A stretch of 53,438 nt of DNA, taken from the NCBI GenBank assembly GCA_016182365.1, contig JACOXO010000016.1:1-53438 (forward strand), written 5' to 3'. The DNA comes from Candidatus Gottesmanbacteria bacterium (GTDB lineage: Bacteria; Patescibacteriota; Microgenomatia; JACOXO01). A program made the position numbers and the translations under genes. The notes under the pieces are model-generated. The model was not told where the DNA came from, did no database searches, and saw only the letters and a program-made list of their open reading frames with translations. Below are positions 24,320-32,077 of this stretch, piece by piece (position 1 is the first letter of the stretch; every line of letters begins with the position of its first letter).

Positions 24320-24913
24320 GTGAAAATATATCCTTTCGAGAAAAAATTGGCTCTATCTTCTTTAGGAGCCGGAATTTCCTGGTTTTTGTATGCCTATTTC
24401 TTTGTGATTGCCCAGGATCCAATGCTTAGCAGCTTATTCCTTACTATTGCTGGATTAACTTCAGCCGAGGTTTTTGTAGGATTGTATCTTAAAATCCGTG
24501 ATGTCAACGAAGGATGGGCTTTGATAGCACTATTGTTTGGAGTTGTAGGAGCAATTGGTACGGCAATCCATGGAGGCTATGATCTTGCTAACGCGATTAA
24601 TCCACCTGGTACAATGAATGCTAATCTACCGAATCAAGTAGATCCTCGGGGATTTTTAGCCTTTGGTCTAACTGGACTTGCCTTACTTAAATATTCCTAC
24701 CTTATCTGGGTTGGGAAAAAGTTTAGCCAAAATTTAAGTCTTCTTGGTTTTGTTTCCGGGATTTTACTTGTTGTTATTTACCTTGGAAGACTTATTGTTC
24801 TTAATCCAGCCCAACCAATACTTAAATATCCGATTTTAATTGAAGGCTTTCTAGTTAACCCAATCTGGTATTTATGGATTGGCTATTTGTATTGGAATAA
24901 GACAAAAAGCTAA
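24320..24913 (+). CDS. Multi-pass membrane protein, DUF4386-like
   Basis: 197 residues with about six helices and no large soluble part. The layout (paired helices with GIGTAIHGGYDLANAIN-type loop) recalls DUF4386-like proteins. The GTG start is chosen because AAAGGAGGTGATAAT ends directly before it, a strong ribosome site. It converges on the broken membrane gene, overlapping it by 4 bases. Function unknown. Confidence 0.68.
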   Translation: MKIYPFEKKLALSSLGAGISWFLYAYFFVIAQDPMLSSLFLTIAGLTSAEVFVGLYLKIRDVNEGWALIALLFGVVGAIGTAIHGGYDLANAINPPGTMNANLPNQVDPRGFLAFGLTGLALLKYSYLIWVGKKFSQNLSLLGFVSGILLVVIYLGRLIVLNPAQPILKYPILIEGFLVNPIWYLWIGYLYWNKTKS

Positions 24914-25594
24914 GAAACCTTAATATTTTTTAAAAACAGTAAAAAACAAATAAGGGTTACTAAGGTAAATAGTAGGAAAGTGAACATTTGTTCGTTGATA
25001 CCTTCCACTCCTGCTAACTTTTGACCTATGAATATTGTTGTTATTGAAATCATAAGTATTGCTAAAAAATTTATATAAACCCCAGCCATTAAATATCCAA
25101 TGGGTTTTTTCTTAATAAGAAACAACCCTGATAAAAACGAGACGGGTAAAAAGATTGATAGATCAAACCCTTGTATAACCATGGTTGTATGATGTTGTAG
25201 CGTAACTGGTACGGTTTCGTTCATAAGTGGTGGCACTATAAGAGAAAGCCAAGACCATGCGGTTCCAACTGCGCCAAACATAAGATATCCTCCTACAAAT
25301 TTAATGGGTAATTTTGAATTAAAATAAGAGCCTAACTTTTCTATGTTGAAGGATAATAAGTAGTGGAATACCTAAAAAAAGCGATACATGGTCTTGGGCA
25401 ATTGCAGAAATTGCAGCTTCTTTGGACATATACTGATATATCCCTTTTCCATAAATTTCAACTGTTTGGCCATGAACAGATTGATATGTATATTCTCCAG
25501 AACCATTATTTGAGAATATCCCAACGGTTGTTGCAATAAATGAAAATAGTGCAATACAAAGAACAAGAATTGTAATAGTTTTTCTGAATTTCAT
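24910..25594 (-). pseudogene. Membrane protein gene broken by a frameshift
   Basis: Two frames on the minus strand together give one protein: residues from 25594 read MKFRKTITILVLCIALFSF, a signal-anchor, up to SLFLGIPLLII (near 25345). The next frame continues LGSYFNSKLPIKFVGGYLMF and then GAVGTAWSWLSLIV down to 24910. The first frame stops at 25319. The family (small bacterial proteins with YQSVHGQTVEIYGKGIYQY) runs across this joint without a break. A seven-T run at 25372-25379 is nearby. It is either a real pseudogene or a base error. Confidence 0.65.
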
Positions 25595-25656
25595 AATTAA
25601 GTGTGATTATTTTCTAGACCATTATATGCTGTAATTTGATATAATTCAATGAACTA

Positions 25657-25742
25657 GGAGGGTTGGCAGAACGGCTAATGCGCAGGTCTTGAAAACCTGT
25701 GGGTGAAAACCCTTAGAGGTTCGAGTCCTCTACCCTCCGCCA
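25657..25742 (+). tRNA. tRNA-Ser(TGA)
   Basis: The acceptor stem GGAGGGT/ACCCTCC, anticodon arm CAGGT-CTTGAAA-ACCTG (anticodon TGA), variable arm GGGTGAAAACCC and T-arm AGAGGTTCGAGTCCTCT are clear. CCA is encoded. Confidence 0.95.
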
Positions 25743-25754
25743 GTTAGGAAATGA
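25731..25754 (+). repeat. 24-bp inverted repeat, copy at tRNA-Ser(TGA)
   Basis: Identical to 20952-20975 in the opposite orientation. The first half is the tRNA 3' end including CCA, the second (GTTAGGAAATGA) is flank. This suggests recombination between the two tRNA-Ser loci. Confidence 0.8.
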
Positions 25755-25815
25755 CCATCGAAACTCCAATCGGTTATATTCTGTAACTTGAGAAAACCGG
25801 TAGAAAATAAAATAT

Positions 25816-26163
25816 ATGAAACTTGATATCATAGAACTTAATGTAAAAAATTGGGAGGCAATGATTGAATGGTACGTATCCAATCTGAATTTGAAGGTCG
25901 TTGCGCGTGAAGATGACCATAAGTACGCCTTATTAGCAGGAAGTGATGGAGCCATGCTTGGACTTTTTGGAGTAAGAAATCTACTAATGCGAGGCTCTGG
26001 CGGGTTTATCCCATATTTTCGAACGGAGAAATTGGGGGACGTAGTGAGTAATCTGAAAAGTAAGTCAGTTAATATTGAGGATACCCAAGTACAACACTGG
26101 GGGGAACAAGCAAAAGTAAAAGACCCCGAAGGGAATGAATTTTATCTTTACGAAGAAAGGTGA
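25816..26163 (+). CDS. VOC-family protein
   Basis: 115 residues. MKLDIIELNVKNWEAMIEWY, then GSDGAMLGLFGV and VKDPEGNEFYLYE match the VOC fold with a Glu near the C-terminus as a possible metal ligand. It differs clearly from the other VOC gene at 844. Its stop overlaps the next GTG start, so it is co-translated with the membrane protein. Substrate unknown. Confidence 0.8.
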   Translation: MKLDIIELNVKNWEAMIEWYVSNLNLKVVAREDDHKYALLAGSDGAMLGLFGVRNLLMRGSGGFIPYFRTEKLGDVVSNLKSKSVNIEDTQVQHWGEQAKVKDPEGNEFYLYEER

Positions 26164-27497
26164 AATTGAAGAAAGTTTATATAATCCTATTATTATTGCT
26201 TTCTTCTGTTTTTTTATTCTTCGCCTCAACTTTAAATTACTATTTTATCAGCGATGATTTTGTCTATACCAGATTTAACAGTATTTCTGAACTTCTAAAT
26301 TTAAATCAGGGAGAATATCATTATAATCCTGTTTTTTGGGGACTATTATTTGCTGTAAAACAAATTTTTGGACTTATTCCCCTTTCTTACCACTTTCTTA
26401 CAGTTGTTATTCATCTTGTTAATATTCTACTCGTTTATTTTTTGGCCAAAAATTTAACAAAGAATAACAAAATTGCATTCTTATCAAGCCTTGTATTCTC
26501 TTTTTATTTTGCCAATTACGAAGTTGTTTTTTGGATAACAGGAATAAGCACCTCCTTAATGGTCACCTTCTATATCCTGGGACTTTTAAGTTTTATTAAA
26601 TATATAAAACATAAACAGTATTTATTCTATGTCCTCTTTTTAATTTTTTTTATCTTGTCAATTTTAACACATGAATATGCAATTACCCTTCCTATAATAT
26701 GCTTTATATATTACTTCCAATTTTCTAAATCCAAGGAGATCTTGAAAGTTTTAGCTTTTCCAGTTTTATTTATTTTGATTGTCACGATTTTAAAATCCTT
26801 ATATTCTAATGCTTCTTTGTTTATTTCACTGCCTACAATTGGCAGATTTTTTATATCGGTTATTAAATCCTATTTATATTTATTCATGCCATTCCCCTAT
26901 TTTATTGATTCTTTGCCTAAATTTTTGTTGCCAATATTATTTATTTTTCTCTTTTTGTTCTTACTTATTAAAAGTCTGAAAAATAAACTTAAAATATTTT
27001 TATTTCTTTGGACTTTTATTGATGTTTTTCTATTTTCGGCAACCAGCGCTACTCAAGCAAGATATCTTTATTTTTCCTTTATTCCAGCTGTAATTTTACT
27101 CATACTTATTCTCAATATTAATTCCAGAAAAATACTATATATGTTTTTAATAGTTATTGCAGGTATTAGTTTTATGCAAAAACAGAAAATATACTGGACC
27201 CAAAGCTCGGAAATCACAAAAAATACTTTGGAATATATAAAAAATAACGCGGAAGACAATAAACCACTATATTTGGTAAACTTTCCTGATAGTGTAAATG
27301 GTCCTCCCTGGAATGCATATGTATTTAGAAGAGGTTTAAATTACGCTTTAGGAAACACCAATATATTTTTCTACAGAACCATACCTCTGGATGAAAAAGT
27401 GAGAGAAGATGAACATATTGAACCTGAAAAATTAATTGAGTTGAAAGAAAAAGGAAATGTTTTTATTTTTGACAGTAATTTATTGATTGTAAATTAG
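26160..27497 (+). CDS. GT-C-fold membrane glycosyltransferase-like protein
   Basis: 445 residues with about eleven helices. The first outside loop has YYFISDDFVYTRFN, the acidic pair expected in GT-C enzymes, followed by EYHYNPVFWGLLFAVKQIFG and SYHFLTVVIHLVN, seen in the ArnT/TMTC-type family. The C-terminal ~110 residues are a soluble outside part (LVNFPDSVNGPPWNAYVFRR). Donor is probably a polyprenyl-phosphate sugar. The start GTG overlaps the VOC stop by 4 bases. Confidence 0.7.
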   Translation: MKLKKVYIILLLLLSSVFLFFASTLNYYFISDDFVYTRFNSISELLNLNQGEYHYNPVFWGLLFAVKQIFGLIPLSYHFLTVVIHLVNILLVYFLAKNLTKNNKIAFLSSLVFSFYFANYEVVFWITGISTSLMVTFYILGLLSFIKYIKHKQYLFYVLFLIFFILSILTHEYAITLPIICFIYYFQFSKSKEILKVLAFPVLFILIVTILKSLYSNASLFISLPTIGRFFISVIKSYLYLFMPFPYFIDSLPKFLLPILFIFLFLFLLIKSLKNKLKIFLFLWTFIDVFLFSATSATQARYLYFSFIPAVILLILILNINSRKILYMFLIVIAGISFMQKQKIYWTQSSEITKNTLEYIKNNAEDNKPLYLVNFPDSVNGPPWNAYVFRRGLNYALGNTNIFFYRTIPLDEKVREDEHIEPEKLIELKEKGNVFIFDSNLLIVN

Positions 27498-27521
27498 TAT
27501 TGAATATAAGATTATATTTGT

Positions 27522-28238
27522 TTATGGTAGTGATATCACTCTCATAAAATTTATAGCATTTTGTTCGCTATAGTCTGTTCTTTTATACCCGAGCAAATAG
27601 GCTAGGTTACTTGACCAACTTCGACGATTTAACTGTTTATCTTGAGAAGAGGAGTTGTCTTGAATTAAAGACCAATATTGACTAACTTCTTGAGAGATAA
27701 TTTTCCTTTGATGAACATCCCGAATAATAACGTCAGTTAATAGGCCCAAACCTAAGGCCAAACCTTGGCCTTCAAATCCTTTACGTGTCATGACGACTCC
27801 ATAAACATCACACATATTGGGTCGTTCACGATGGACGTCAAATCCCAAATATCGAAGAGCAATGACCCCATTCGTAAAATCGTGCCCAAGTCCTAGTTTT
27901 TCTGGTGGAAAGCGTTGCGGTTGATTGACCGCTTTGACTGAAATTTCAGCATCGCACTTATGATAGTCAAGATATTTCAACTCTGCCGTTTCTCCGCAAT
28001 GCAAGACTTGATAGTCAAGCACATACGGTTCACCTCCAAGAACAAATTGAACCGGAGGTTCAGAATGAAATAGTTCGCTAGCTGCTTCAAGAACAGCAAA
28101 TGTTCCCGCTTTGAAGGAAAGATGTGAATCCCGTAACGCATCTGTAATAGCCTTAATAGCCTTTGGGTCATTTAAACAACTAATCTTACTACCAAGTTCC
28201 TGATAGCAGTTGATAGGCAGTTCCTTAGTAACACCCAT
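27522..28238 (-). CDS. GNAT-like acyltransferase, tentative
   Basis: 238 residues, no signal. The segment CDVYGVVMTRKGFEGQGLAL, then GLGLLTDVIIRDVHQRK, resembles GNAT motif A (R-x-x-G-x-G/A acetyl-CoA loop). The rest is not recognised: the N-terminus has an ALRDSHLSFKAGTFAVLEAA helix and the C-terminus ends in a polar YKRTDYSEQNAINFM region, as GNATs often do. It stands between a membrane glycosyltransferase gene and tRNA-Ser(GCT). Function unknown. Confidence 0.5.
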   Translation of the reverse strand: MGVTKELPINCYQELGSKISCLNDPKAIKAITDALRDSHLSFKAGTFAVLEAASELFHSEPPVQFVLGGEPYVLDYQVLHCGETAELKYLDYHKCDAEISVKAVNQPQRFPPEKLGLGHDFTNGVIALRYLGFDVHRERPNMCDVYGVVMTRKGFEGQGLALGLGLLTDVIIRDVHQRKIISQEVSQYWSLIQDNSSSQDKQLNRRSWSSNLAYLLGYKRTDYSEQNAINFMRVISLP

Positions 28239-28297
28239 ACATTAATTCCTCATAATATAAGATGGGCGGGAGACCGTTTTTGAACGGTGGCTGGCTG

Positions 28298-28385
28298 CGG
28301 AGGAGGTGGGATTTGAACCCACGCGAGCTTATACAGCTCAGGGGGTTAGCAACCCCCCGCAATGGACCAACTATGCGACCCCTCC
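28298..28385 (-). tRNA. tRNA-Ser(GCT)
   Basis: The acceptor stem GGAGGGG/CTCCTCC, anticodon arm GGGGG-TTGCTAA-CCCCC (anticodon GCT), long variable arm (TGAGCTGTATAAGCTCG) and T-arm GTGGGTTCAAATCCCAC are clear. CCA is not encoded (GCAG follows). A hairpin ACCGTT/AACGGT lies just downstream (28273-28288). Confidence 0.95.
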
Positions 28386-28428
28386 CAAGAAAAAAATCTA
28401 TCTTTTATTCCACGTATTATAACATTGA

Positions 28429-29061
28429 CTATATAAGATCGCTAAACTTTTTTGTAAACTTTTCAAATATTCCTAGCATCTTTAGCTGAATTCTATAATC
28501 TCTATACCGTAAAGTGCATGTACCTATATAACCATTTCTATGTTTACCACCTCTTGGTTCTTTTATAGTAGGCTTTATAAAACATTTTTCAGGTAAATCA
28601 AGAAGTTTTGACCAGTATTTTTTTAATTCATTGTAATTGTGTGTAGTATGTATTTGTAAATGTACTGAAAATTTATCCGTATCCAAAACAAAAGCTTTTT
28701 TAAGCAACTTGGAAAATGAAAGTATAAGTTGCGGATCACTATTTGCAAATGCTACTCCGGAATGTGCCGGATATTTTGAACCTTCACATCCATAAAGAAT
28801 ACTTGCTATCAATTTAGCCTGTTTGTTACCTATAGACTTAACATTAGGAACGACTGAAAGTTCAGAGTTTTTTATTTCTTGCCTTTTTTTCTCATTTGAT
28901 TTTATCAATGTATTCCATCTGCTTCCCTCTATATCATGACACCAATTTCTCATTGTTGACGAATGCATCTTAAATCTTTTACCTAACTCTACAAAAGATA
29001 ACCCTTCTTTACGTCTTATTTCTCTCACCTTTTTAATAAAATCTTCCGAATATCTTTTCAC
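28429..29061 (-). CDS. HTH protein with a LAGLIDADG-like homing-endonuclease domain
   Basis: 210 residues. The N-terminal ~55 residues are a helix-turn-helix (SFVELGKRFKMHSSTMRNWC). The rest has AKLIASILYGCEGSKY, where the YGCEG matches the acidic LAGLIDADG end, then VAFANSDPQLILSFSKLLKKAF, LQIHTTHNYNELKKYWSKLL and GYIGTCTLRYRDYRIQLKML. This is the free-standing LAGLIDADG-like family of CPR and actinobacterial genomes. It may cut DNA or act as a regulator. It is next to tRNA-Ser(GCT) and divergent from a small antitoxin-like gene. Confidence 0.7.
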   Translation of the reverse strand: MKRYSEDFIKKVREIRRKEGLSFVELGKRFKMHSSTMRNWCHDIEGSRWNTLIKSNEKKRQEIKNSELSVVPNVKSIGNKQAKLIASILYGCEGSKYPAHSGVAFANSDPQLILSFSKLLKKAFVLDTDKFSVHLQIHTTHNYNELKKYWSKLLDLPEKCFIKPTIKEPRGGKHRNGYIGTCTLRYRDYRIQLKMLGIFEKFTKKFSDLI

Positions 29062-29083
29062 AATATAACAATATCACTAACTA

Positions 29084-29101
29084 AAAGGTTTGTAAACCTT
29101 T
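29084..29101. promoter_or_regulatory. Operator-like palindrome between divergent genes
   Basis: AAAGGTTTGTAAACCTTT has two 8-base arms around two bases. It lies midway between the divergent starts at 29061 and 29120, as expected for an autorepressor site of the HTH protein or the small antitoxin-like protein. Confidence 0.5.
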
Positions 29102-29119
29102 ACAGTTGCTACGTTGCTC

Positions 29120-29326
29120 ATGTCAATGCCCACCAATTATCTTGACAAATGGCCTACATCAGAAGAAAATGTTCCTAACATGAAAAATAGAAAAAAGGAC
29201 AATAAAAAAACTGATAAAGCATGGAGAGACATAATGAAGCTTTCAGGAAGTATTAAAGGAGAACCAAAAGACTTTTCCTCCAACATAAGTAAGTATACTG
29301 CTCAGATGTATCGAGAAAAGTTTTAA
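29120..29326 (+). CDS. Small antitoxin-like protein
   Basis: About 68 residues. The C-terminal half DKAWRDIMKLSGSIKGEPKD, then FSSNISKYTAQMYREKF, resembles the partner-binding tail of RHH/AbrB-type antitoxins. The N-terminus is Lys/Asn-rich. No toxin gene follows; comF converges on it with no gap. The start is uncertain (TTG 29114, ATG 29120 or ATG 29126, no ribosome site). Confidence 0.45.
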   Translation: MSMPTNYLDKWPTSEENVPNMKNRKKDNKKTDKAWRDIMKLSGSIKGEPKDFSSNISKYTAQMYREKF

Positions 29327-30007
29327 CTATCTTGCCAATGTCAAAGCCCATATTGTTTCTGCTCCCTGCTCTTTAAGTATTTTTGTGGCGTTTTTAAGAG
29401 TAGATCCTGTTGTCCATACATCGTCAAAAAGGATAACCGATTTTGGAACATTAAAATTTGTCTTTATTTTAAAAATATTTTCAACATTTTCCTGCCTTTC
29501 CTTTTTGGTCAATGAAGATTGGGGTTTTGTATATTTTGTTCTTTTTAAAATATCCATATAAGGCAAATTTAACAACTTAGCTAAATATTTAGCAATTAGC
29601 TCTGTCTGGTTAAAACCACGTAAATGTTTTTTGTACCAATGCAAAGGAATGGAAATAACTGTTGGTTTACTTTTAATAAAACTCATAAATCCGAAATTTT
29701 TATTGATTTTAGAAACCATCAAGTCTGTAAAAATCGGAGTAAGTTCTTCAATATACGGCTTATATTTATACTTATGGATTGCCTTTCTTAAAGAATCTCT
29801 GTAAACAAAAGCTACGCAAAATCCATCTAAACTATATATACTTTTACATTTCGTGTGAGTTTTTCCATAAACTGATCCCAGTTTGCATACAGGGCAGATA
29901 TCAAAAGGAGTTATTAGTTTACTTTGGCAATCAATGCAGAAAAAATGACCGAATTTTTTGCAGGAAACACATCTTTTGGGGAAAATAATATCCAGTATTA
30001 AATTCAT
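29327..30007 (-). CDS. comF: ComF-family phosphoribosyltransferase-like protein
   Basis: 226 residues. Two Cys pairs at the N-terminus (CVSCKKFGHFFCIDCQ and CPVCKLGSVYGKTHTKC) form the zinc finger. The PRTase motif is SVILFDDVWTTGSTLKNA, with the GFNQTELIAKYLA segment before it, as in ComFC. ComFC acts in DNA uptake by competent cells, working with ComFA and ComEC; those genes are not in the window. It overlaps the GIY-YIG gene upstream by 4 bases. DNA uptake fits the pilin genes here. Confidence 0.9.
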   Translation of the reverse strand: MNLILDIIFPKRCVSCKKFGHFFCIDCQSKLITPFDICPVCKLGSVYGKTHTKCKSIYSLDGFCVAFVYRDSLRKAIHKYKYKPYIEELTPIFTDLMVSKINKNFGFMSFIKSKPTVISIPLHWYKKHLRGFNQTELIAKYLAKLLNLPYMDILKRTKYTKPQSSLTKKERQENVENIFKIKTNFNVPKSVILFDDVWTTGSTLKNATKILKEQGAETIWALTLAR

Positions 30008-30255
30008 AAACCTAAGATTAATTTTTCTTTCTGCTTTCTAGTCATTCTTTTAATATCATATTCTCTTTTCCTGGCAGACTTTTCATCCTGATGCTGTTCT
30101 TTATAAACAAGTTTTACAGGCAGACGGGACCTGACATACTTCGAGCCTTTACCAAGTCTGTGCATTCCAATCCTTTTCCCAAAATCATTTGTAATTCCTG
30201 TGTATAAAGAATTATCACTACAGCGAAGGATGTATAGATACCATAATATTTTCAT
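30004..30255 (-). CDS. GIY-YIG nuclease-family protein (YhbQ type)
   Basis: 83 residues. WYLYILRCSDNSLYTGITNDFGKRIGMH carries YIL and YTG in place of GIY-YIG, with the catalytic Arg in KRI. SRLPVKLVYKEQ and KREYDIKRMTRKQKE complete the domain. Co-transcribed with comF (ATGA overlap), so it could help process DNA. Activity unproven. Confidence 0.85.
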   Translation of the reverse strand: MKILWYLYILRCSDNSLYTGITNDFGKRIGMHRLGKGSKYVRSRLPVKLVYKEQHQDEKSARKREYDIKRMTRKQKEKLILGL

Positions 30256-30260
30256 GCTGA

Positions 30261-30266
30261 TATAAT
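30261..30266 (+). promoter_or_regulatory. -10 box of the NUDIX gene
   Basis: TATAAT lies 6 bases before the ATG at 30273, preceded by TGCTGA. No ribosome site fits in the gap, so the transcript is probably leaderless. Confidence 0.45.
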
Positions 30267-30272
30267 TGTAAT

Positions 30273-30710
30273 ATGAATAATTTGCTGTTTACAGTTAACG
30301 TTGAAGGCATTATACAAAAGGATAACCATTTCCTACTTGTTAAAAGAAGTAAAAAAGAAACTCATGCTCCCGGAAAGTGGTCTTTGGTGGGTGGAAAGGT
30401 AGAAAACCCATCTGCTATTCTTCCTGTTCTTGAGGATACTTTGAGAAGAGAAATTAAAGAAGAAGTTAACATAGAAGTAGAGAACGAAATGAAATATTTA
30501 ACAAGTTCTTTTTTCACAACAGACGATAAAAAATCAGTTATTGATATAGTTTTTCTGTGTAAATATAAAAGCGGACAACTTTCACTCGTTGATAGAAATG
30601 AGTTGTCCGAAATTAAATGGATGAGTTATGAAGAAATTATGGAAAATCAGGAAATTATATCATTTACAAAGAAGTGTATTGAATTGGTGAAAGTTAAAGA
30701 GAAGGTGTGA
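30273..30710 (+). CDS. NUDIX hydrolase
   Basis: 145 residues. The Nudix box is GGKVENPSAI...RREIKEEVNIEVE, with the REXXEE core intact and a longer spacing than standard. LVKRSKKETHAPGKWSLVGG is the preceding strand. It should cleave nucleoside diphosphate-X compounds, perhaps oxidised nucleotides; the spacing is like MutT-related ADP-sugar types. It ends at a palindromic terminator. Confidence 0.88.
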   Translation: MNNLLFTVNVEGIIQKDNHFLLVKRSKKETHAPGKWSLVGGKVENPSAILPVLEDTLRREIKEEVNIEVENEMKYLTSSFFTTDDKKSVIDIVFLCKYKSGQLSLVDRNELSEIKWMSYEEIMENQEIISFTKKCIELVKVKEKV

Positions 30711-30715
30711 AGCTA

Positions 30716-30734
30716 TTACACCCGAAGGGTGTAA
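30716..30734. terminator. Bidirectional hairpin terminator
   Basis: TTACACCC and GGGTGTAA pair around GAA, with ATTTT on the plus side. It lies between the stops of two convergent genes (NUDIX and secreted protein). Confidence 0.6.
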
Positions 30735-30743
30735 ATTTTCAGG

Positions 30744-31430
30744 TTATGGCTGGGTCACCTTTATATAATCCAACTTAAATCCTGTCCAATTAGATCTGCA
30801 ACAGAACGGGTTACCAAACCAAATACTTTCTGCAACTGCAGATGAAGGAGATGTATATTTAAGCACTTCATCAAGAAATAATTGGTATTTCTCTCCATCG
30901 AATACAATTTTACCAATGTGATAATCTAAATCAGGATTGTTTCCAATTATTGATTCGGTTAAACCAAAACGAACTACTTGTAGACCAAAATTACTTCCCT
31001 GCCAATATGCGATTGGGACATTTGAAGGATTATATCCGTCTTGTTGTTGAAAACCGAGTGCTACCCCAATACCTGATTCATCGACCGATGTATACTGAAT
31101 ACCAAATTCGGCTGTGAAAGAACCAGTTGAAGGAAAAGGATTTTTTTTACTCCTTATATAAAACATCGACGATCCTCCAGGAATTACAATTGAGCCATTA
31201 TCAAAACTATAATTTCCTCCATTAGTGTTAAAAAATTCCCATTTTTTGGTATTAAGTCTATTTCTATTAAATTGATCAGAAAAAATCGTTCTAGGCCTTT
31301 TTGATACTGCTGAAAAATAAGAACTGTGGTTATCTATATACACGGATTTATCATTATTAGCTTTTGTAGGACTTACGAAGGTTAACAATAAAAGTAATCC
31401 TAAAACTACTCTCGAAGCTATTTTAAACAT
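30744..31430 (-). CDS. Secreted concanavalin A-like (LamG/DUF1080-type) protein
   Basis: 228 residues with a signal peptide (FKIASRVVLGLLLLLTFVSPTKA, cleavage near residue 24). The rest is beta-rich: IFSDQFNRNRLNTKKWEFFN, then FTAEFGIQYTSV and KIVFDGEKYQLFLDEVLKYT look like a jelly-roll. Cys-Cys (FCCRS) sits near the C-terminus. Likely a carbohydrate-binding or glycan-degrading surface protein; no catalytic residues are recognised. Confidence 0.65.
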   Translation of the reverse strand: MFKIASRVVLGLLLLLTFVSPTKANNDKSVYIDNHSSYFSAVSKRPRTIFSDQFNRNRLNTKKWEFFNTNGGNYSFDNGSIVIPGGSSMFYIRSKKNPFPSTGSFTAEFGIQYTSVDESGIGVALGFQQQDGYNPSNVPIAYWQGSNFGLQVVRFGLTESIIGNNPDLDYHIGKIVFDGEKYQLFLDEVLKYTSPSSAVAESIWFGNPFCCRSNWTGFKLDYIKVTQP

Positions 31431-31494
31431 ATATTTATTTTATACTAAGTATAGTTATAGATAAATGCAAGATAAAGGATTTAATATTTTCTGA

Positions 31495-31523
31495 TTGAAC
31501 TTGAGCTTTCCGAGCCCTATAAT
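31495..31523 (+). promoter_or_regulatory. smpB-ssrA promoter
   Basis: TTGAAC (31495-31500), a 17-base spacer and a perfect TATAAT (31518-31523) match the sigma-70 consensus. The ATG of smpB at 31530 is only 6 bases after the -10, so the smpB mRNA would be leaderless. Confidence 0.75.
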
Positions 31524-31529
31524 CAACTC

Positions 31530-31970
31530 ATGAATATAGTAAATAAAAAAGCCTACAGCGAATATATAATTTCCGAAACTCTGGAGGTCGGAATTAAACT
31601 GCTGGGCGCTGAGGTTAAATCTATAAAAGGCGGAAGAATCAACCTCAATGGATCATTTGTCAAAATCGTGGGAAGCGAGATTTATCTGGTTAACGCAGGT
31701 GTACCTTTGTATCCTTACGCAAGAGTTGATGGGTATGACCCAAACAGAACCAGAAAGTTGCTGTTACACAAGAAGGAAATTATGTTTTTAAAGTCGAAAA
31801 TAGAACGTTCTGGCTTGACGATTGTACCTTTAAAATGCTATACTAAGGGTGGTTTTATCAAGCTGGAAATAGGTATCGGGCGGGGCAAAAAGCAGTACGA
31901 GAAAAGGGAAGAACTCCGCAAAGAAGCCATTCAAAGAGACATAGATACAGCGATCCGGGGGAAATATTAA
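31530..31970 (+). CDS. smpB: SsrA-binding protein SmpB
   Basis: 146 residues, normal length. NKKAYSEYIISETLEVGIKLLGAEVKSI is the conserved OB-fold start, LVNAGVPLYPYARVDGYDPNRTRKLLLHK carries the central motif, and the basic GIGRGKKQYEKRE tail binds in the decoding centre. It delivers tmRNA to stalled ribosomes for trans-translation. The tmRNA gene lies about 107 bases downstream on the same strand. Confidence 0.97.
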   Translation: MNIVNKKAYSEYIISETLEVGIKLLGAEVKSIKGGRINLNGSFVKIVGSEIYLVNAGVPLYPYARVDGYDPNRTRKLLLHKKEIMFLKSKIERSGLTIVPLKCYTKGGFIKLEIGIGRGKKQYEKREELRKEAIQRDIDTAIRGKY

Positions 31971-31997
31971 CAATTGAATAAAAGGTAGTCCTCCTCC

Positions 31998-32016
31998 GTC
32001 CCGCAAGATGCGGGAC
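31998..32016. repeat. Palindromic repeat, GC-rich, between smpB and ssrA
   Basis: GTCCCGC and GCGGGAC pair around five bases. It is preceded by CCTCCTCC, a layout close to the palindrome inside the pilin remnant at 38854. It is repeat-like, not a terminator, as no T run follows. Confidence 0.5.
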
Positions 32017-32030
32017 TATGGCGGGACATA

Positions 32031-32074
32031 AGAAAAAGTAATCTGTCCGTTTTTGCGGACAGGCAACTTTTTCT
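32031..32074. terminator. Long hairpin immediately upstream of ssrA
   Basis: AGAAAAAGT...CTGTCCG pairs with CGGACAG...ACTTTTTCT around a TTTTTG loop, a two-part stem followed by a T run. It ends 4 bases before the mature tmRNA 5' end, leaving no room for a separate promoter. It may act as a weak smpB terminator or as a processing signal for tmRNA. Confidence 0.6.
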
Positions 32075-32077
32075 AAT

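Noticed and set aside
25713-25955. Minus-strand frame overlapping tRNA-Ser(TGA) and the VOC gene
   Set aside because: It is a shadow frame of a tRNA and a better-supported gene.
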